NCBI RefSeq assembly: GCF_039544005.1
Contig: NZ_BAABKV010000001.1
Coordinates: 186,001-250,000, forward strand
From: Kitasatospora paranensis
GTDB taxonomy: Bacteria > Actinomycetota > Actinomycetes > Streptomycetales > Streptomycetaceae
Length of the DNA stretch: 64,000 nucleotides
Reading direction: 5' to 3'
Positions 1 to 9,386 of this stretch are shown here, in pieces. The position numbers were made by a program, and so were the translations under genes. Every line of letters begins with the position of its first letter. Position 1 is the first letter of the stretch. A model generated the notes under the pieces. The model made no database searches. It saw only the letters and a list, made by a program, of their open reading frames with translations, and was not told the DNA's origin.

Positions 1-501
1 CTTCACCTCGACCTCTCCGGCACCCGCCCCGTCGCCGCTCTGCCGACCAGCACCGCCGCCCAGGCGCTGAACTCGTCGCCTGACATCAAGATCCGCACCA
101 AGGGCAAGAGGATCACCCCCGGCGGGAACGGCTTCCCCTCGAACAAGCCCGGCACGATGATCACAGGCAAGATCCGGGCCCGGTACCCGGTCAACGACCC
201 GCACGTGCGATTCGCGCTCGACGAGGCTGCGCCGCTGCCCGGCTACCCGGCTACCCGGCTACCCGCGGAAAGGCTCGCGCACCGCAGCGTGCCGACAGAT
301 CGGCGACGGGGTCTCCCCGGTGGTCGTCCCCCGGTCATCGGCACCCTCATCGGCCGCCTCTGGAAGAGCCCGCTGCGCCACTACCTGTCCAAGGCGCACC
401 AGCACCGCTCCCCTTCGTCCTCGCGACCTGAGCCGGCCTGTACCTCCGCCCCGGCCCGGCTGCCCCGGCCTGTCTTCCCTACTCCCGACGGAGAGCCCTG
501 A
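1..501 (+). CDS. C-terminal part of an unrecognised protein, cut by the window start
   Basis: The frame starting at base 1 is open from the window edge to a TGA at 499-501, so 166 codons of the C-terminus are visible. The product is basic and proline/arginine rich and carries a short tandem repeat (GYPATRLPA-type, nt 238-265). I see no recognisable domain. The TGA overlaps the ATG of the downstream methylase-like gene (TGATG), which implies translational coupling and a shared operon. A function in DNA metabolism would be a guess from the neighbour only. The start and most of the protein lie outside the window. Confidence 0.45.
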   Translation, partial: LHLDLSGTRPVAALPTSTAAQALNSSPDIKIRTKGKRITPGGNGFPSNKPGTMITGKIRARYPVNDPHVRFALDEAAPLPGYPATRLPAERLAHRSVPTDRRRGLPGGRPPVIGTLIGRLWKSPLRHYLSKAHQHRSPSSSRPEPACTSAPARLPRPVFPTPDGEP

Positions 502-1423
502 TGCACGCCACTGCACCCGCGCCCGACCGGCGCTCCACCCTCCTGTTCGGCCGCCCCGGCAGCCACGACGACGCCCAGCGTCTGGGCGAGGCCGTCGCCC
601 GGACCTGGCACACCACCCCCTACAGCAGCCAGCCGGACATCCCGCTGAGCATCGTCGCGTCGCTGGCCCTGATCCCTGTCAAGGACCACCCCGGCGACAT
701 CGCCCGGACCATCAACGAGGCCTGCGACCAGCACCTGGTCCGCGGGCTGCGCGAGGTCTGGATCCACCACTGGGCGCAGCGGCCCGAGCTGGCCCCGGCG
801 TTCGCCCCCATGATGGCCTGGCTGACGAAGAAGGTTCCCTCTGATCTGGCCCGCTCGGTGCGGAAGGTCGTCGAGACCTGTCTGCAGCACGGTTTGTTGG
901 AGATGACCGGGAGCAGCGATCCCGGTGAGCGCAGCCAGGTGGATGTGCTGTCGTGGACTCTGACGGAGCTTCGCTCGCCCGGTGCCCGGCAGCGGCTCGG
1001 CGAGTTCCACACGCCGCCCCAGGTCTCTCAGCTCATTGCGAACGTTGCCGTGGACGGGCTGCCTCCTGCCGGAGAGCGGTTCCTGGAGCCGGCGGGCGGC
1101 TCCGGCGGCCTGTTCCGGGCGCTGGCGCAGCGGCTGCGTGAGCTCGGCGGTGATCCGGCGGACTACGAGTGGGTCCTGGTCGAGCTCGACGGCCTGGCGG
1201 CCGCTGCGGCGGCTGTGAATGCCATCGTCTGGGGGCTTGGGCCCCGGGTGGTGGTCGCTCGCGGTGATGCGCTGCGCGACCCGCAGGTCGCCGAGCGGGC
1301 TGGCGCGGCGGGGTGCAGCTGCGCGCCGAGCGGGACTCCATTCTTGCCCGGGTCGCGACGATCGAGGGTGTGCGTCGTGTGATCGACCTGGTCGAGCGGG
1401 CGGCCGAGGGACACCTCCCGTAG
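501..1423 (+). CDS. N-6 DNA methylase-like protein, one frameshift near the 3' end
   Basis: Residues about 160-200 carry the GEFHTPPQV and FLEPAGGSGGLF motifs, which are the target-lead-in and S-adenosylmethionine-binding motif I of HsdM/N6_Mtase-type adenine methylases. No catalytic N/D-P-P-F/Y motif is seen afterwards, so activity is doubtful; Streptomyces has many such short methylase homologues. The frame is lost around 1290-1317. In the next frame a plausible end follows (RAERDSILARV, IEGVRRVIDLVE) with TAG at 1421-1423, giving about 307 aa if one base is restored. The start ATG overlaps the TGA of the upstream gene. A 13-bp hairpin lies about 105 bp after the stop. Confidence 0.6.
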
Positions 1424-1529
1424 GAGCCGCACCGCGGCCGGACAGGCTTTCCTTTCCTTTCCCGCTGCCGCCCGCTCTGCAGCTCACGGGTGGGAGCGGC
1501 TCCGGCTGTGAGCTGGCTTTTCTTCATCA

Positions 1530-1570
1530 AAGGCTCCGGCGAACCGCCCAGTGCGGCTCGCCGGAGCCTT
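1530..1570 (+). terminator. Perfect 13-bp inverted repeat, probable terminator of the methylase operon
   Basis: AAGGCTCCGGCGA (1530-1542) pairs perfectly with TCGCCGGAGCCTT (1558-1570) around a 15-nt loop. It lies just after the methylase-like gene and before a long non-coding stretch. There is no clean U-tract, as is usual for actinobacterial terminators. Confidence 0.6.
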
Positions 1571-2013
1571 CTGGCTGCCTGCCGCGCTTCTGGCCGCCCA
1601 GGACCTCCTATAGGGTTTCGGCAGCGTGCCCGGGATGTGGCCGCGCGGAGAGGACGGGCATTCCGGCGCGCGCATTCGGCGACCCGGATCCCGGTGCGGT
1701 CCGGCGCTGCCGCTGTCCCGGATTGTGCAGCAGGAGGCGCCAAAAGTTCATGGTCTGATGATCCGTCAGATCTATATTCCAGATCACGCCAGGAGATCTG
1801 TCGACATTTCAATCCCACCGCTGACAGACCGTCCTGACGAGTTGTCAGCAGACAGTTTGATTGGAGGGCGATTTTCCACCAGCAAGAAGTGTCCAATTTG
1901 TTAATATAAGCCCTCTTTGTCGGCGACTATGCCCGTGACATGCCCCGCACTGGCCGAAATCGACTGCGGCGTGGGCCAAAACTTTCGTATGGTGACCCTG
2001 CGGTACTCATGAT

Positions 2014-2039
2014 GCGCATGGGGTGGTCACCCCATGCGC
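2014..2039. promoter_or_regulatory. 12-bp perfect palindrome, candidate operator
   Basis: GCGCATGGGGTG and CACCCCATGCGC are perfect inverted copies separated by 2 nt. The near-symmetric centre and the position about 220 bp before the first Tad gene suggest a dimeric-regulator site rather than a terminator. A second palindrome lies 12 bp downstream. Confidence 0.5.
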
Positions 2040-2050
2040 TCATATGCGTA

Positions 2051-2069
2051 CAACTCGGACATCGAGTTG
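2051..2069. promoter_or_regulatory. 7-bp inverted repeat, second candidate operator
   Basis: CAACTCG-GACAT-CGAGTTG, perfect arms with a 5-nt spacer. It is unlike the first palindrome in sequence, so two different regulators, or one operator plus one structured leader, are possible. Confidence 0.4.
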
Positions 2070-2257
2070 GTCTAGGGGATTTCGCGCAAAGTAACCCGAC
2101 TCGATCACTCTCTGTTGAGGTGTAGGGGAGTCGCCCCGCGATGGCGCGGAGCGACTATCAGAAATCCCGCCGACCGCGCCGCGGATGCGGACTCTAATCC
2201 GACTAACGGTGCACCCGGCGGGATAACGGACAGCCGATCAGCGGTTTGAGGATGAGT

Positions 2258-2996
2258 ATGAGGAAGACGGGGAATTCCGCCGATCCGGCGGAGAAGGCGG
2301 GGGGCAGCCCTCCCCCGGCAGGGGACACCCGCACCTGCAAACAGGATCCCGACCCAGCCCCGCGAGCGGCGGCCGGGAGTAGCAGTCCTGGCCCTGCTGG
2401 TCGTACTCGCATGCTCCCTGGGGTTCGCCGTCCTACTCCGCCAGGCCGGCCAGCGGGTCTCCGCCGTGGAGATCACCGCGCGGGTCGCGCCCGGCCAGAA
2501 GATTCCGGCTGACGCGCTGGCCGAGGTCCAGGTCGCCAAGGACAGCAACCTGAAGTTCGTGCCCTGGGAGCAGCGGGGCATCCTCACGAGCAAGTATTCG
2601 GCCGCGGTCGAGATCCCGGCGGGCACGCTTCTGACCGGCCCGATGCTGACCGACGCCGCGGGCCTTGCCGGCGACCAGTCGGTGGTCGGCCTCTCCTTGA
2701 AGTCGGGCCAGTTCCCGCCCGGGCTGAAGGCCGGTGACCGGGTGCGGGTGATGTGGGTGGGCCGGGATGCGGCCGCGAAGGGTTCGACGTCCAGCGCCGC
2801 CGGTTCTCAGGGCGCCTCCGGAGCGGTCGAGCTGGTCGGCTCCGCCACGGTGCGCGAGGTGTTCAAGCCCGCGAACGGCGATGTCAGCTCGGCGCTCTCC
2901 CTTTCCGTGCTGGTGCCCGCCGCCTCCTCGGGGAGTGTCATCCAGGCCGCCTCGTCCGGCGAAGTCGGCTTGGTCCTCATCGCATCTGCCCCGTAA
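2258..2996 (+). CDS. cpaB: CpaB/RcpC-like SAF-domain protein of the Tad pilus, frameshift in a G6 run
   Basis: The product carries one N-terminal membrane segment (nt 2379-2440) followed by a SAF domain (residues about 75-140) with the pattern V-A-P-G-Q-K-I-x-A-D-A-L and a later GLKAGDRVRV motif. CpaB/RcpC proteins of Tad systems have this layout and act at the envelope beside the secretin or pilus channel. The body has no usable start in its own frame after a stop at 2259. ATG 2258 (with GAGG upstream) lies in another frame, and removing one G from the run 2299-2304 joins the two into about 245 aa. It opens the Tad operon; the next gene starts 18 bp later. Confidence 0.7.
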
Positions 2997-3014
2997 GGCT
3001 GCACGGAGACCGAT

Positions 3015-3833
3015 ATGTCGCTGATTCTCATCGCGTCCGCCAAGGGCGCCCCTGGAGCGAGCACCACCGCGCTCGCCATGGCCGGGGTATGGCCCCGCCA
3101 GTCCCTGCTGGCCGAACTCGACCCGCTCGGCTCCGACCTGGTGTACCGGCAGGTCGCCCCGAACGGGGACGTCCTGGACCCGAACAAGGGGATGTTCTCG
3201 CTGGCCCTTGCGGCCCGCGGTGTCCTGGCTCCCGACGTGGTCCGCGAGCACACGCAGCACCTTCCCGGTGAGCAGCAGGTCCTCCTGGGCCTGTCCCGTC
3301 CGGAGCAGGGAGCGGCGTGGGGCGAGCACTGGGACAAGCTCGGCCGTGTGCTGGCCGCCCCCGGGACGACCGACGTCATCGCGGACATCGGTCGTCTCTA
3401 CCCCGGTGCTCCCACTTCGGCGCTGCTGCGCCACGCCTCGCTGATCCTGCTGGTGTCGCGCACCGGCGCCGAAGACCTGGCCCATGTCCGGGCGCGGGCG
3501 GCCACCGTTCACCAGCAGATGTCCGTGGGCGGGCGCCGTGGCGCTCCCATCGGCGTGCTGCTGGTGGCCCCGCTGCGTAAGAAGGCGCAGGCCGTGGACA
3601 CGGCGGCCCGGGTTCTGGCCGGTGGCGGGACGCCCGCGCAGGTGGCCGGTGTGGTGGCGTTCGACCCGGACGCAGCCGAGCAGCTGGCCGGCCGGCGGCG
3701 CGGTCGCACCCACAAGACGCAGCTGGTCGGGTCGGTGCGCGGCATCGTGGCCGACCTGGAGAGCCGGTTCGGTCTCGGCCGCACCGTGGAAGCCGTCCCC
3801 GGTCGCGAGGACCTGGAAGGAGCGCTCCGATGA
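3015..3833 (+). CDS. tadZ: TadZ/CpaE-like P-loop ATPase of the Tad pilus
   Basis: 272 aa. The N-terminus SLILIASAKGAPGASTTALAMA is a deviant Walker A of the ParA/MinD superfamily, followed by a LLAELDPLGSDL segment typical of the switch region. TadZ/CpaE proteins localise the pilus machine to its cellular site. The C-terminal third is arginine rich. It sits between the CpaB-like gene and tadA, and its last 4 bp overlap the tadA ATG, so translation is coupled. Position and fold make the role fairly secure; dependence on a polar landmark in this organism is inference. Confidence 0.75.
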   Translation: MSLILIASAKGAPGASTTALAMAGVWPRQSLLAELDPLGSDLVYRQVAPNGDVLDPNKGMFSLALAARGVLAPDVVREHTQHLPGEQQVLLGLSRPEQGAAWGEHWDKLGRVLAAPGTTDVIADIGRLYPGAPTSALLRHASLILLVSRTGAEDLAHVRARAATVHQQMSVGGRRGAPIGVLLVAPLRKKAQAVDTAARVLAGGGTPAQVAGVVAFDPDAAEQLAGRRRGRTHKTQLVGSVRGIVADLESRFGLGRTVEAVPGREDLEGALR

Positions 3834-5166
3834 CCACCGCCGTGGAATCGGCCGTCGACTACGGCCTTGTGAAGGTGCTGCGGGAGCGGACCGGTCAGGT
3901 GCTGCAGCAGCGCCGCCGGGCTCTGGAGGCCGGCGACCGACAGCTGTCGGATGCCGACCTGCGCGCGCTCTCCCTCGACATCATCGCGGACGAGCTGCAG
4001 GCGCTGTCGGCCGAGCGCATCAACAATGGGCAGGTGCCCATCTCCCTGGACGAGGAGGAGTGGCTCACCACCGCGGTCGCGGCCGCCCTGCACGGTGCCG
4101 GCCGGCTCCAGCCGTGGCTGGAGAACGTGGACGTCGAGAACATCGACGCGAACGGCTTCGACGAGGTCTTCGTGAGCTTCGCCGACGGGTCCCAGCAGAA
4201 GGTCGGCCCGATCGCGGAGTCGGACGCCGACATGATCGAGCAGATCCGGGTCCTCGCCGCCACCTCGGGCCTCAGCAGCCGTCCCTTCGACGCTGCCAAC
4301 CCCAGCTCGACCTCCGTCTCCCGGACGGCTCCCGTCTGTCGGCGGTCATGAGCGTGGCACACCGGCCGGGCCTGTCGGTGCGCCGCAAGCGCCTGCGTGT
4401 GGCCCGGCTGTCCGACCTGCGGGCCAACGGCACGCTGACCTTGGAGATCGAGGCCTTCCTTACCGCGGCCGTCCGCGCCCGGCTGAACATCATGATCGCG
4501 GGCGAGGTCAACGCCGGTAAGACGACCCTCCTCCAGGCGGTCGCCAACGAGATCGACCCGCGCGAGCGCCTGATCACCATCGAGCGGTCCCTGGAGCTCG
4601 GTCTGCACGAGCTCGCCGACCTGCATCCCAACGTGCTCGCGCTGGAGGAGCGCCTGGCCAACGCGGAGGGCCAGGGCTACGTGTCGATGGCGGACCTGGT
4701 CCGCCGCTCGCTGCGCTCGAACCCGCAGCGCGTGATCGTCGGCGAGGTCCTGGGCGACGAGGTCGTCGCGATGCTCAATGCGATGTCGCAGGGTAACGAC
4801 GGCTCGCTGTCGACCATCCACGCCAACAGCTCCGCGGACGTCTTCCAGAAGATCAGCACCTACGCGATCCAGGCCGTCGAGCGGATGCCGATCGACGCCT
4901 CGCAGCTGCTCGTCGCCAACGCGCTGAAGCTGGTCGTGTTCGTCGACCGCGACCTTGACCCCACCACCGGCCTGCAGCGGCGACGGGTCACCTCGATCCG
5001 CGAGGTCAGCGGGTACGCCGACGGCCGGGTCGCCTCCTCGGAGATCTACGCCCTGGACGAGAGCGACAACGTCGTACCGAGCGCCCCGCTGACCGACCGC
5101 ACCCGCGCGCGGCTGGAGCGTCAACACTTCCAGGTGGGCAGCTTCGACTTCCCGGGCAGGTGGTGA
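3830..5166 (+). CDS. tadA: TadA/CpaF secretion ATPase, frameshift in a C4 run
   Basis: The hexameric ATPase powering Tad pilus assembly, 445 aa when restored. The N-terminal part (nt 3830-4300) is the usual helical lead-in. Then come Walker A GEVNAGKTTL (about residue 225), an RLITIE segment, the NPQRVIVGEV Walker B region and the STIHANS histidine box. Frame changes at C4 4300-4303: one missing C joins SSRPFDAANP to QLDLRLPDGSRL. If the break is real the ATPase loses its whole catalytic half and the pilus cannot be built. It overlaps tadZ by 4 bp, and its TGA overlaps the tadB ATG (TGATG). Confidence 0.85.
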
Positions 5167-6039
5167 TGAACGGCGGATACCTCTCCCCGACTCCTCCTCG
5201 CGCTGCTCGCCGGCGGCGGAGCTGGCTGCGGGATCGTGCTCTTCGTTGCCGCGCTCGTGGGATGGCGCCGCAAGGCGACGACCACCACGCCTGCCTCCCA
5301 GCAGATCGCGCAGTTCCTGCGGCGGCGCGCCGGCGTGGCGCTGGTCGTGGGCCTGGTCGTGCTCGTGGTGATGCGCTGGCCGGTCGCCGCGGTGGCCGCC
5401 GTACTCCTGGTGATGTTCTGGTCGACCATGTTCGGCGGTGCAGCCGCGGAGCGTACGGCCCTGGCCCGGGTCGAGGCCCTGGCGACGTGGACGGAGGGCC
5501 TGCGCGACACGATCGCGAGCGCGGCCGGCCTGGAGCAGGCCATCAGCGCCTCGGCGCGCACAGCCGGTGTGACCCTGCGCCCTCACCTCCTGGCCTTGGA
5601 CGACCGGATCCGATCCCGCATGCCGATGAGCGAGGCCTTGAACCACTTGGCGGCCGACCTCGACGACGGCGGCGCGGACATGGTCATCGCCGCGCTGATC
5701 CAGGCCTCGGGCCTGCGCGGCGAAGGCCTGCGCGAGGTGCTGACCGACCTGGCCAACGATGCCCGCGCCAAGGTCGCGATGCGCAACCGCATCTTCGCCA
5801 GCCGCTCGGGCACCCGCCGCAGCGTGCAGATCGTGGTGATCGTCATCGTCGCGATGGTGGTCGGCCTGCGGGTCTTCAACCCCGCCTACACCGAGTCGTT
5901 CGGCACCGCGCAGGGCCAGGCGGTCCTCGCCGTCGTGTTCGGCCTCTTCGCGTTCGGCCTCATCTGGCTGCAGCGCCTGTCGCGGGTGCCCGCCCCCAAC
6001 CGGTTCCTCGTCAAGACCCAAGCAGGAGGAACGGCGTGA
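5166..6039 (+). CDS. tadB: TadB-like inner-membrane platform protein, frameshift at the N-terminus
   Basis: About 290 aa. Two N-terminal hydrophobic segments (nt 5190-5260 and 5330-5425) precede a cytoplasmic T2SSF/GspF-type domain (GLRDTIASAAGLEQAI, later VMRN-like A-K-V-A-M-R-N-R), and two more membrane segments close the protein. This is the TadB topology. ATG 5166 overlaps the tadA stop. The first eight residues (MNGGYLSP) are in one frame and the rest in another; one extra base in C4 5185-5188 explains it. The stop overlaps the tadC GTG (GTGA). Confidence 0.8.
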
Positions 6040-6967
6040 GTCTCGATCTGCTGTGGCCGCTCCTGTACGGGGCCGGCTTCGGCCTGGGCGCCTTCGGCCT
6101 CGTCCGGGCCCTGTTCCCGGGCAGGCCCAGTGCCGCTGCCACCGTGCTGCGCGTCGACGCCCGCGCCCGGCTCCCCCTGGGAAGCCAGGCGCCGGCGGCG
6201 CCGACCGCTGGCCGCACCGACCGGACATCGCAGATCCGAGAGGTCCTGGGGCTCCAGGCCTCCCGGCTGTGCGCACGCCAGGGCTGGGAATTCCCGGCGC
6301 TTCGCGCGGACCTGGCGATCCTGGGCCGCTCGTTCGAGTCGTTCATGGCGACGAAGATCCTGGTGAGCCTCCTCGGGCTGCTCTTCGGCCCCTGGTGTTC
6401 CTCGCCCTGTGGGCTGCGGGATTCGCCAGCAACCTGACACTGCCTCTGTGGCTCGCGCTGACATTCGCCGCGCTGTTCTTCTTCCTGCCCGACATCGAGA
6501 TCCGCGGCGACGCGAAGAAGGCACGAGCCGACTTCACCCACGTCCTGGGCTCGTTCACCACCCTCGTGGCCAACAGTCTCGCCGGCGGCCGCGGCCTGCC
6601 CGAGGCACTCAAGACGGCCACCGAGATCACCGACAGCGAGCCCATGCTGCGCCTGCGCAGCGAACTGCAGGGCGCCCGGATGGCGAACCTGACCCACTGG
6701 CAGGCGCTCGACCGGCTCGGGCAGGAGATCGCCGTCCCCGAACTGCGGGATCTGGCCGTCCGGATCGCCCTCGCGGCGGACGACGGTGCGCGCATCCGCA
6801 GCTCGCTGATGGCCACCGCCAAGACCCTCGCCGACCGGGAGCTGTCCGAGGCCGAAGGCAAGGCCGGTGCGCAGTCGCAGACGATGCTCATCGCGCAGCT
6901 GTCACTGGTCGCCGGATTCATGATCTTCCTGATCTACCCGGGCCTGGTGCGGGTGGCGTCCCTGTGA
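6036..6967 (+). CDS. tadC: TadC-like inner-membrane platform protein, frameshift in a C4 run
   Basis: About 310 aa when restored. GTG 6036 is preceded by AGGAGGA and overlaps the tadB stop. The pattern is membrane segments, a T2SSF domain (nt 6500-6890; ADFTHVLGSFTTLVANSLAGG, AEGKAGAQSQTM), then a final membrane segment ending LIYPGLVRVASL. TadB and TadC together form the platform that the TadA ATPase works on. Frame is lost at C4 6389-6392; adding one C joins LVSLLGLLFGP to LVFLALWAAGF. A 118-bp gap without a gene separates it from the pilin. Confidence 0.8.
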
Positions 6968-7085
6968 ACCGCGTCCTGTGCACCCACAGGCCACCCTGGC
7001 CGCGCGGCAGTGCCGTCGCCGCGGCCCCGACCGATCCTCCGCCCCGCATCCCGCGGGGCACCAACCATCGAGGGGAATCTGCACC

Positions 7086-7349
7086 ATGAACGACGTTCTT
7101 GACCGCATGACCGGCTGGAACCCAGACCTCACCCTGGCCACCACGTGGGTCCGCGCCCGCGTGGCCGCCGTACGCGACACGAAGGACGCCGGCTTCTCCA
7201 CCGTCGAGATGGTCATCGGCATCGCGATCATCATCGCGATCCTGGTTGCCGTCGCCGTCATCCTCAGCGGCGCCCTAACTACCAAGGCGACCACCGTGGG
7301 CACCTGCATCACCGGCGCGAGCTCTAGCAACAACGGCGGCTGCAGCTGA
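7086..7349 (+). CDS. Flp-type major pilin precursor
   Basis: 87 aa. A short basic leader of about 37 residues ends in DAGFSTVEMVIG, followed by a 20-residue hydrophobic helix rich in Ile/Val/Ala and a small tail with two Cys. This is the prepilin layout, with Glu shortly after the expected cleavage site. ATG 7086 has GAGGGGA nine bases upstream, which decides the start. Its position after tadC and before the TadE-like genes marks it as the pilus subunit. No prepilin peptidase gene is in the window, so processing must rely on one encoded elsewhere. Confidence 0.75.
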   Translation: MNDVLDRMTGWNPDLTLATTWVRARVAAVRDTKDAGFSTVEMVIGIAIIIAILVAVAVILSGALTTKATTVGTCITGASSSNNGGCS

Positions 7350-7387
7350 CCACCGGACGGCAAGGAAGAGGAGAGGAAGGGGAACCG

Positions 7388-7824
7388 ATGATGCGCCGCC
7401 TTCGCCGGCTGATCGAGCGCCGACGTACTCAAGGCCGCGACTCCGGCATGAGCTCCGTGGAGTTCGTGATCGGCACGCCGATCATCTTCGGGCTCCTCTT
7501 CCTCGCCGTCCAGTTCGCGCTGTTCTTCTTCGCGGACCAGGTCGCCCTGGCCTCGGCCCAGGCCGGGGCCAGGAGGCCCGGGCCACCGCCGACGCAGACC
7601 CCGGCGGCTGGCAGGGCAACGCCAGCACCGTCGCCCTCAACCGGATCCACTCCCTGGGCCCCGCGCTCAGCAGCGATCCGGTGATCGTGGCGGAGGACAC
7701 CGGCCCGCACACGGTCAAGGTCACCGTCCAGGTCCAGGTGGTCAACGTCATCCCCTGGCTGCACCTGACCGCCACCGCGACCAGCGAGGGCCCCGTGGAG
7801 AGGTTCGTGCCCGATGCCGGCTGA
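7388..7824 (+). CDS. tadE: TadE-like minor pilin, frameshift
   Basis: About 145 aa. Basic N-terminus, then GMSSVEFVIGTPIIFGLLF, the TadE prepilin-like signal and hydrophobic helix, and a QVALASAQAGAREAR helix. Frame breaks at 7572-7573 (AGG AGG); one extra G restores a domain ending in VNVIPWLHLTATATSEG and a TGA at 7822. That TGA lies inside the next TadE-like gene, whose ATG is at 7814, an 11-bp overlap that supports the restored frame. TadE-type pseudopilins are processed by the prepilin peptidase and help start or anchor the pilus. Confidence 0.75.
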
Positions 7825-8248
7825 CAGCACCCGACCGAGCCTCGCACAACGACTGCGCGCCGACGACGGGATCAGCACCATCGAGCTGGTCATCGCCACA
7901 CCCCTACTCCTGCTCATGGCCCTGCTGCTCGTCGGCTTCGGCCTCATGGTGCAGAGCCGGAGCTCCCTGGACGGCGCGGCCCGGGACGCCGCCCGCGCCG
8001 GGGCGCTGCAGCGCGACTTCCAGACCGCCACAGCCGAGGCGACCAGCGCCGCCCACGCGAGCGCAGCCGGCGTCTGCGCGAACGGGGACATGCAGGTCAA
8101 CCCGTCCGGAGACTGGCGAGCCGGAGGCATGTTCACGGTGACCATCAGCTGTGACGTCCGCGGCCTGGCCTGGCTCGGGATCAACGCCAACCGGCGGGTG
8201 ACCAGCACCGCCACCGCGCCGCTTGACACCTTCAGGCGGACATCCTGA
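7814..8248 (+). CDS. Second TadE-like minor pilin
   Basis: 144 aa, intact. DDGISTIELVIATPLLLLMALLL is the prepilin-like segment, followed by the SSLDGAARDAARAGALQRD helix typical of TadE/TadF, and a C-terminal part with two Cys (VCANGDM, ISCDVRG). It overlaps the TadE-like gene before it and the TadG-like gene after it (ATG 8248 on the last base), so these three minor pilins are translated as a unit. TadE versus TadF cannot be decided from the sequence alone. Confidence 0.75.
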   Translation: MPADSTRPSLAQRLRADDGISTIELVIATPLLLLMALLLVGFGLMVQSRSSLDGAARDAARAGALQRDFQTATAEATSAAHASAAGVCANGDMQVNPSGDWRAGGMFTVTISCDVRGLAWLGINANRRVTSTATAPLDTFRRTS

Positions 8249-8682
8249 TGACCACAACGATCCTGCAGCGACTCAAGGCCCGCCTGCGCGAAGACGAGGG
8301 CAGCGGAGCCCTCTACCTGATCTTCGGCGCCATGCTGTTCATGCTCTTCGCGTCCTTCGTGATCGACGGAGGCCTGGCGATCCACCAGCGGGAAAAGGCC
8401 GCCGACATCGCCGAACAGGCCGCGCGCTACACCGCCAACCAGATCGACTCTGCGTCGCTGCGAGCCGGAAACCTCAGCGTGCCCGCCAACCCGGCATGCA
8501 GCGGCTACGCCCAGTCCTTCGCCGCCCAGGCCGGTGCGAGCGCGACCTGTACCTCCAGCGGCGGAAACACCGTCACGGTCGAGGTACAGCTGACCTACCA
8601 GCCGATCTTGATGCGATTGCTTGGCCAAACGTCAATTACCGTGCGTGGTAACGCGACAGCACATGCCGTACAGGAACAATGA
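8248..8682 (+). CDS. TadG-like protein (Flp pilus-assembly N-terminal domain)
   Basis: 144 aa. After a basic start, EDEGSGALYLIFGAMLFMLFASFVIDGG is the TadG N-terminal membrane segment, and REKAADIAEQAARYTANQI matches the helix that follows in the family. Classic TadG has a long extracellular domain; here only about 100 residues follow, with two Cys, so it is a short actinobacterial version. It shares its start with the stop of the preceding gene and overlaps the next frame at the ATGA near 8679. Confidence 0.7.
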   Translation: MTTTILQRLKARLREDEGSGALYLIFGAMLFMLFASFVIDGGLAIHQREKAADIAEQAARYTANQIDSASLRAGNLSVPANPACSGYAQSFAAQAGASATCTSSGGNTVTVEVQLTYQPILMRLLGQTSITVRGNATAHAVQEQ

Positions 8683-8708
8683 GCCCCACGGGGAACGGGA
8701 GACACACC

Positions 8709-9386
8709 ATGCGATCCACCAGCACCCGCCGCAGCACGCGACGGACTGCGGCACTGTGCTGCGCCCTGCTCGCCGTGACCGCGGCAACCGCGTGCGGCAG
8801 CTCCAAGCCGGCCGGCGACGGCACGATCAGCGGCGCTGGCACCGCCCCGCCGACCTCGGCCAGCAGCACCCCCGCCAGCCCCACCGCGACCCTGCCTCCC
8901 GGCGCGCCCGAGGTGGCCCTGCCCGCCGACCTGAAGGTCACCGTCCAGTTCCCTGCGACCGGCGACGCCGGGAAGGACGCCGTGGCGCAGTCCCTGACGT
9001 ACGCGCTGCGCGCCTTCAACGGCGCGCTCGCTAAGGGCGACCTGCAGGACCCGGCGTTCAAGTACGCCTACGACGGCATGGCCCGGCCCTACATGGCCAA
9101 CATGATCGACCAGCTCGTGAAGCGCAACCAGACGGTGACCGGCGAGACGCGGTACTACGCCCCCACGATCACCATCCAGGACGCCACTCACGCGGCGTTC
9201 ACGTATTGCGAGGACCAGTCGAAGGGTTACGCCAAGGACAAGTCGAGCGGCAAGGTCCTGACCAGCACCCCTTCCGTGCGGGACTACACCGAGTGGAACC
9301 TCGGCCTCGAGAAGTCCACCCAAGGGGTGTGGCGCGTGACCCAGACTCTCGGAGAGAAGGGATCCACACGGTGCCAGAAGGCCTGA
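8709..9386 (+). CDS. Secreted lipoprotein of the Tad locus
   Basis: 225 aa. A twin-Arg-containing basic start, a hydrophobic core and the lipobox AATAC (Cys at about residue 28) predict a lipoprotein, followed by a Ser/Thr/Pro/Ala linker and a globular domain with SLTYALRAFNGALAKGD. I prefer ATG 8709 (GGGAG seven bases upstream) over ATG 8679, which overlaps the TadG-like stop. Similar lipoproteins follow tad genes in streptomycetes, so a role in pilus assembly or surface anchoring is inferred from context. No catalytic motif is visible. Confidence 0.6.
   Translation: MRSTSTRRSTRRTAALCCALLAVTAATACGSSKPAGDGTISGAGTAPPTSASSTPASPTATLPPGAPEVALPADLKVTVQFPATGDAGKDAVAQSLTYALRAFNGALAKGDLQDPAFKYAYDGMARPYMANMIDQLVKRNQTVTGETRYYAPTITIQDATHAAFTYCEDQSKGYAKDKSSGKVLTSTPSVRDYTEWNLGLEKSTQGVWRVTQTLGEKGSTRCQKA

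Larger units (their letters stand above)
1571..2245. other. Non-coding upstream region of the Tad locus
   Basis: No convincing gene is visible. From about 1740 to 2110 the DNA is clearly more A/T rich than its surroundings (for example TTGTTAATATAAG near 1899), as expected for a regulatory region. It contains a loose CAGATCT/AGATCTG inverted pair (about 1767-1801) and two strong palindromes listed separately. It probably holds the promoter of the Tad operon. Confidence 0.5.

Noticed and set aside
238..265. GGCTACCC tandem repeat as a possible CRISPR or origin iteron
   Set aside because: Only three short units inside an open frame; no spacers.
381..1487. Long minus-strand ORF opposite the methylase-like gene
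   Set aside because: Arginine/proline-rich shadow of the G/C-rich plus-strand gene; no ribosome site or motif.
3895..6276. 793-aa minus-strand ORF opposite tadA-tadC
   Set aside because: Typical antisense open frame of high-GC genes; the plus strand carries clear TadA/TadB/TadC motifs.
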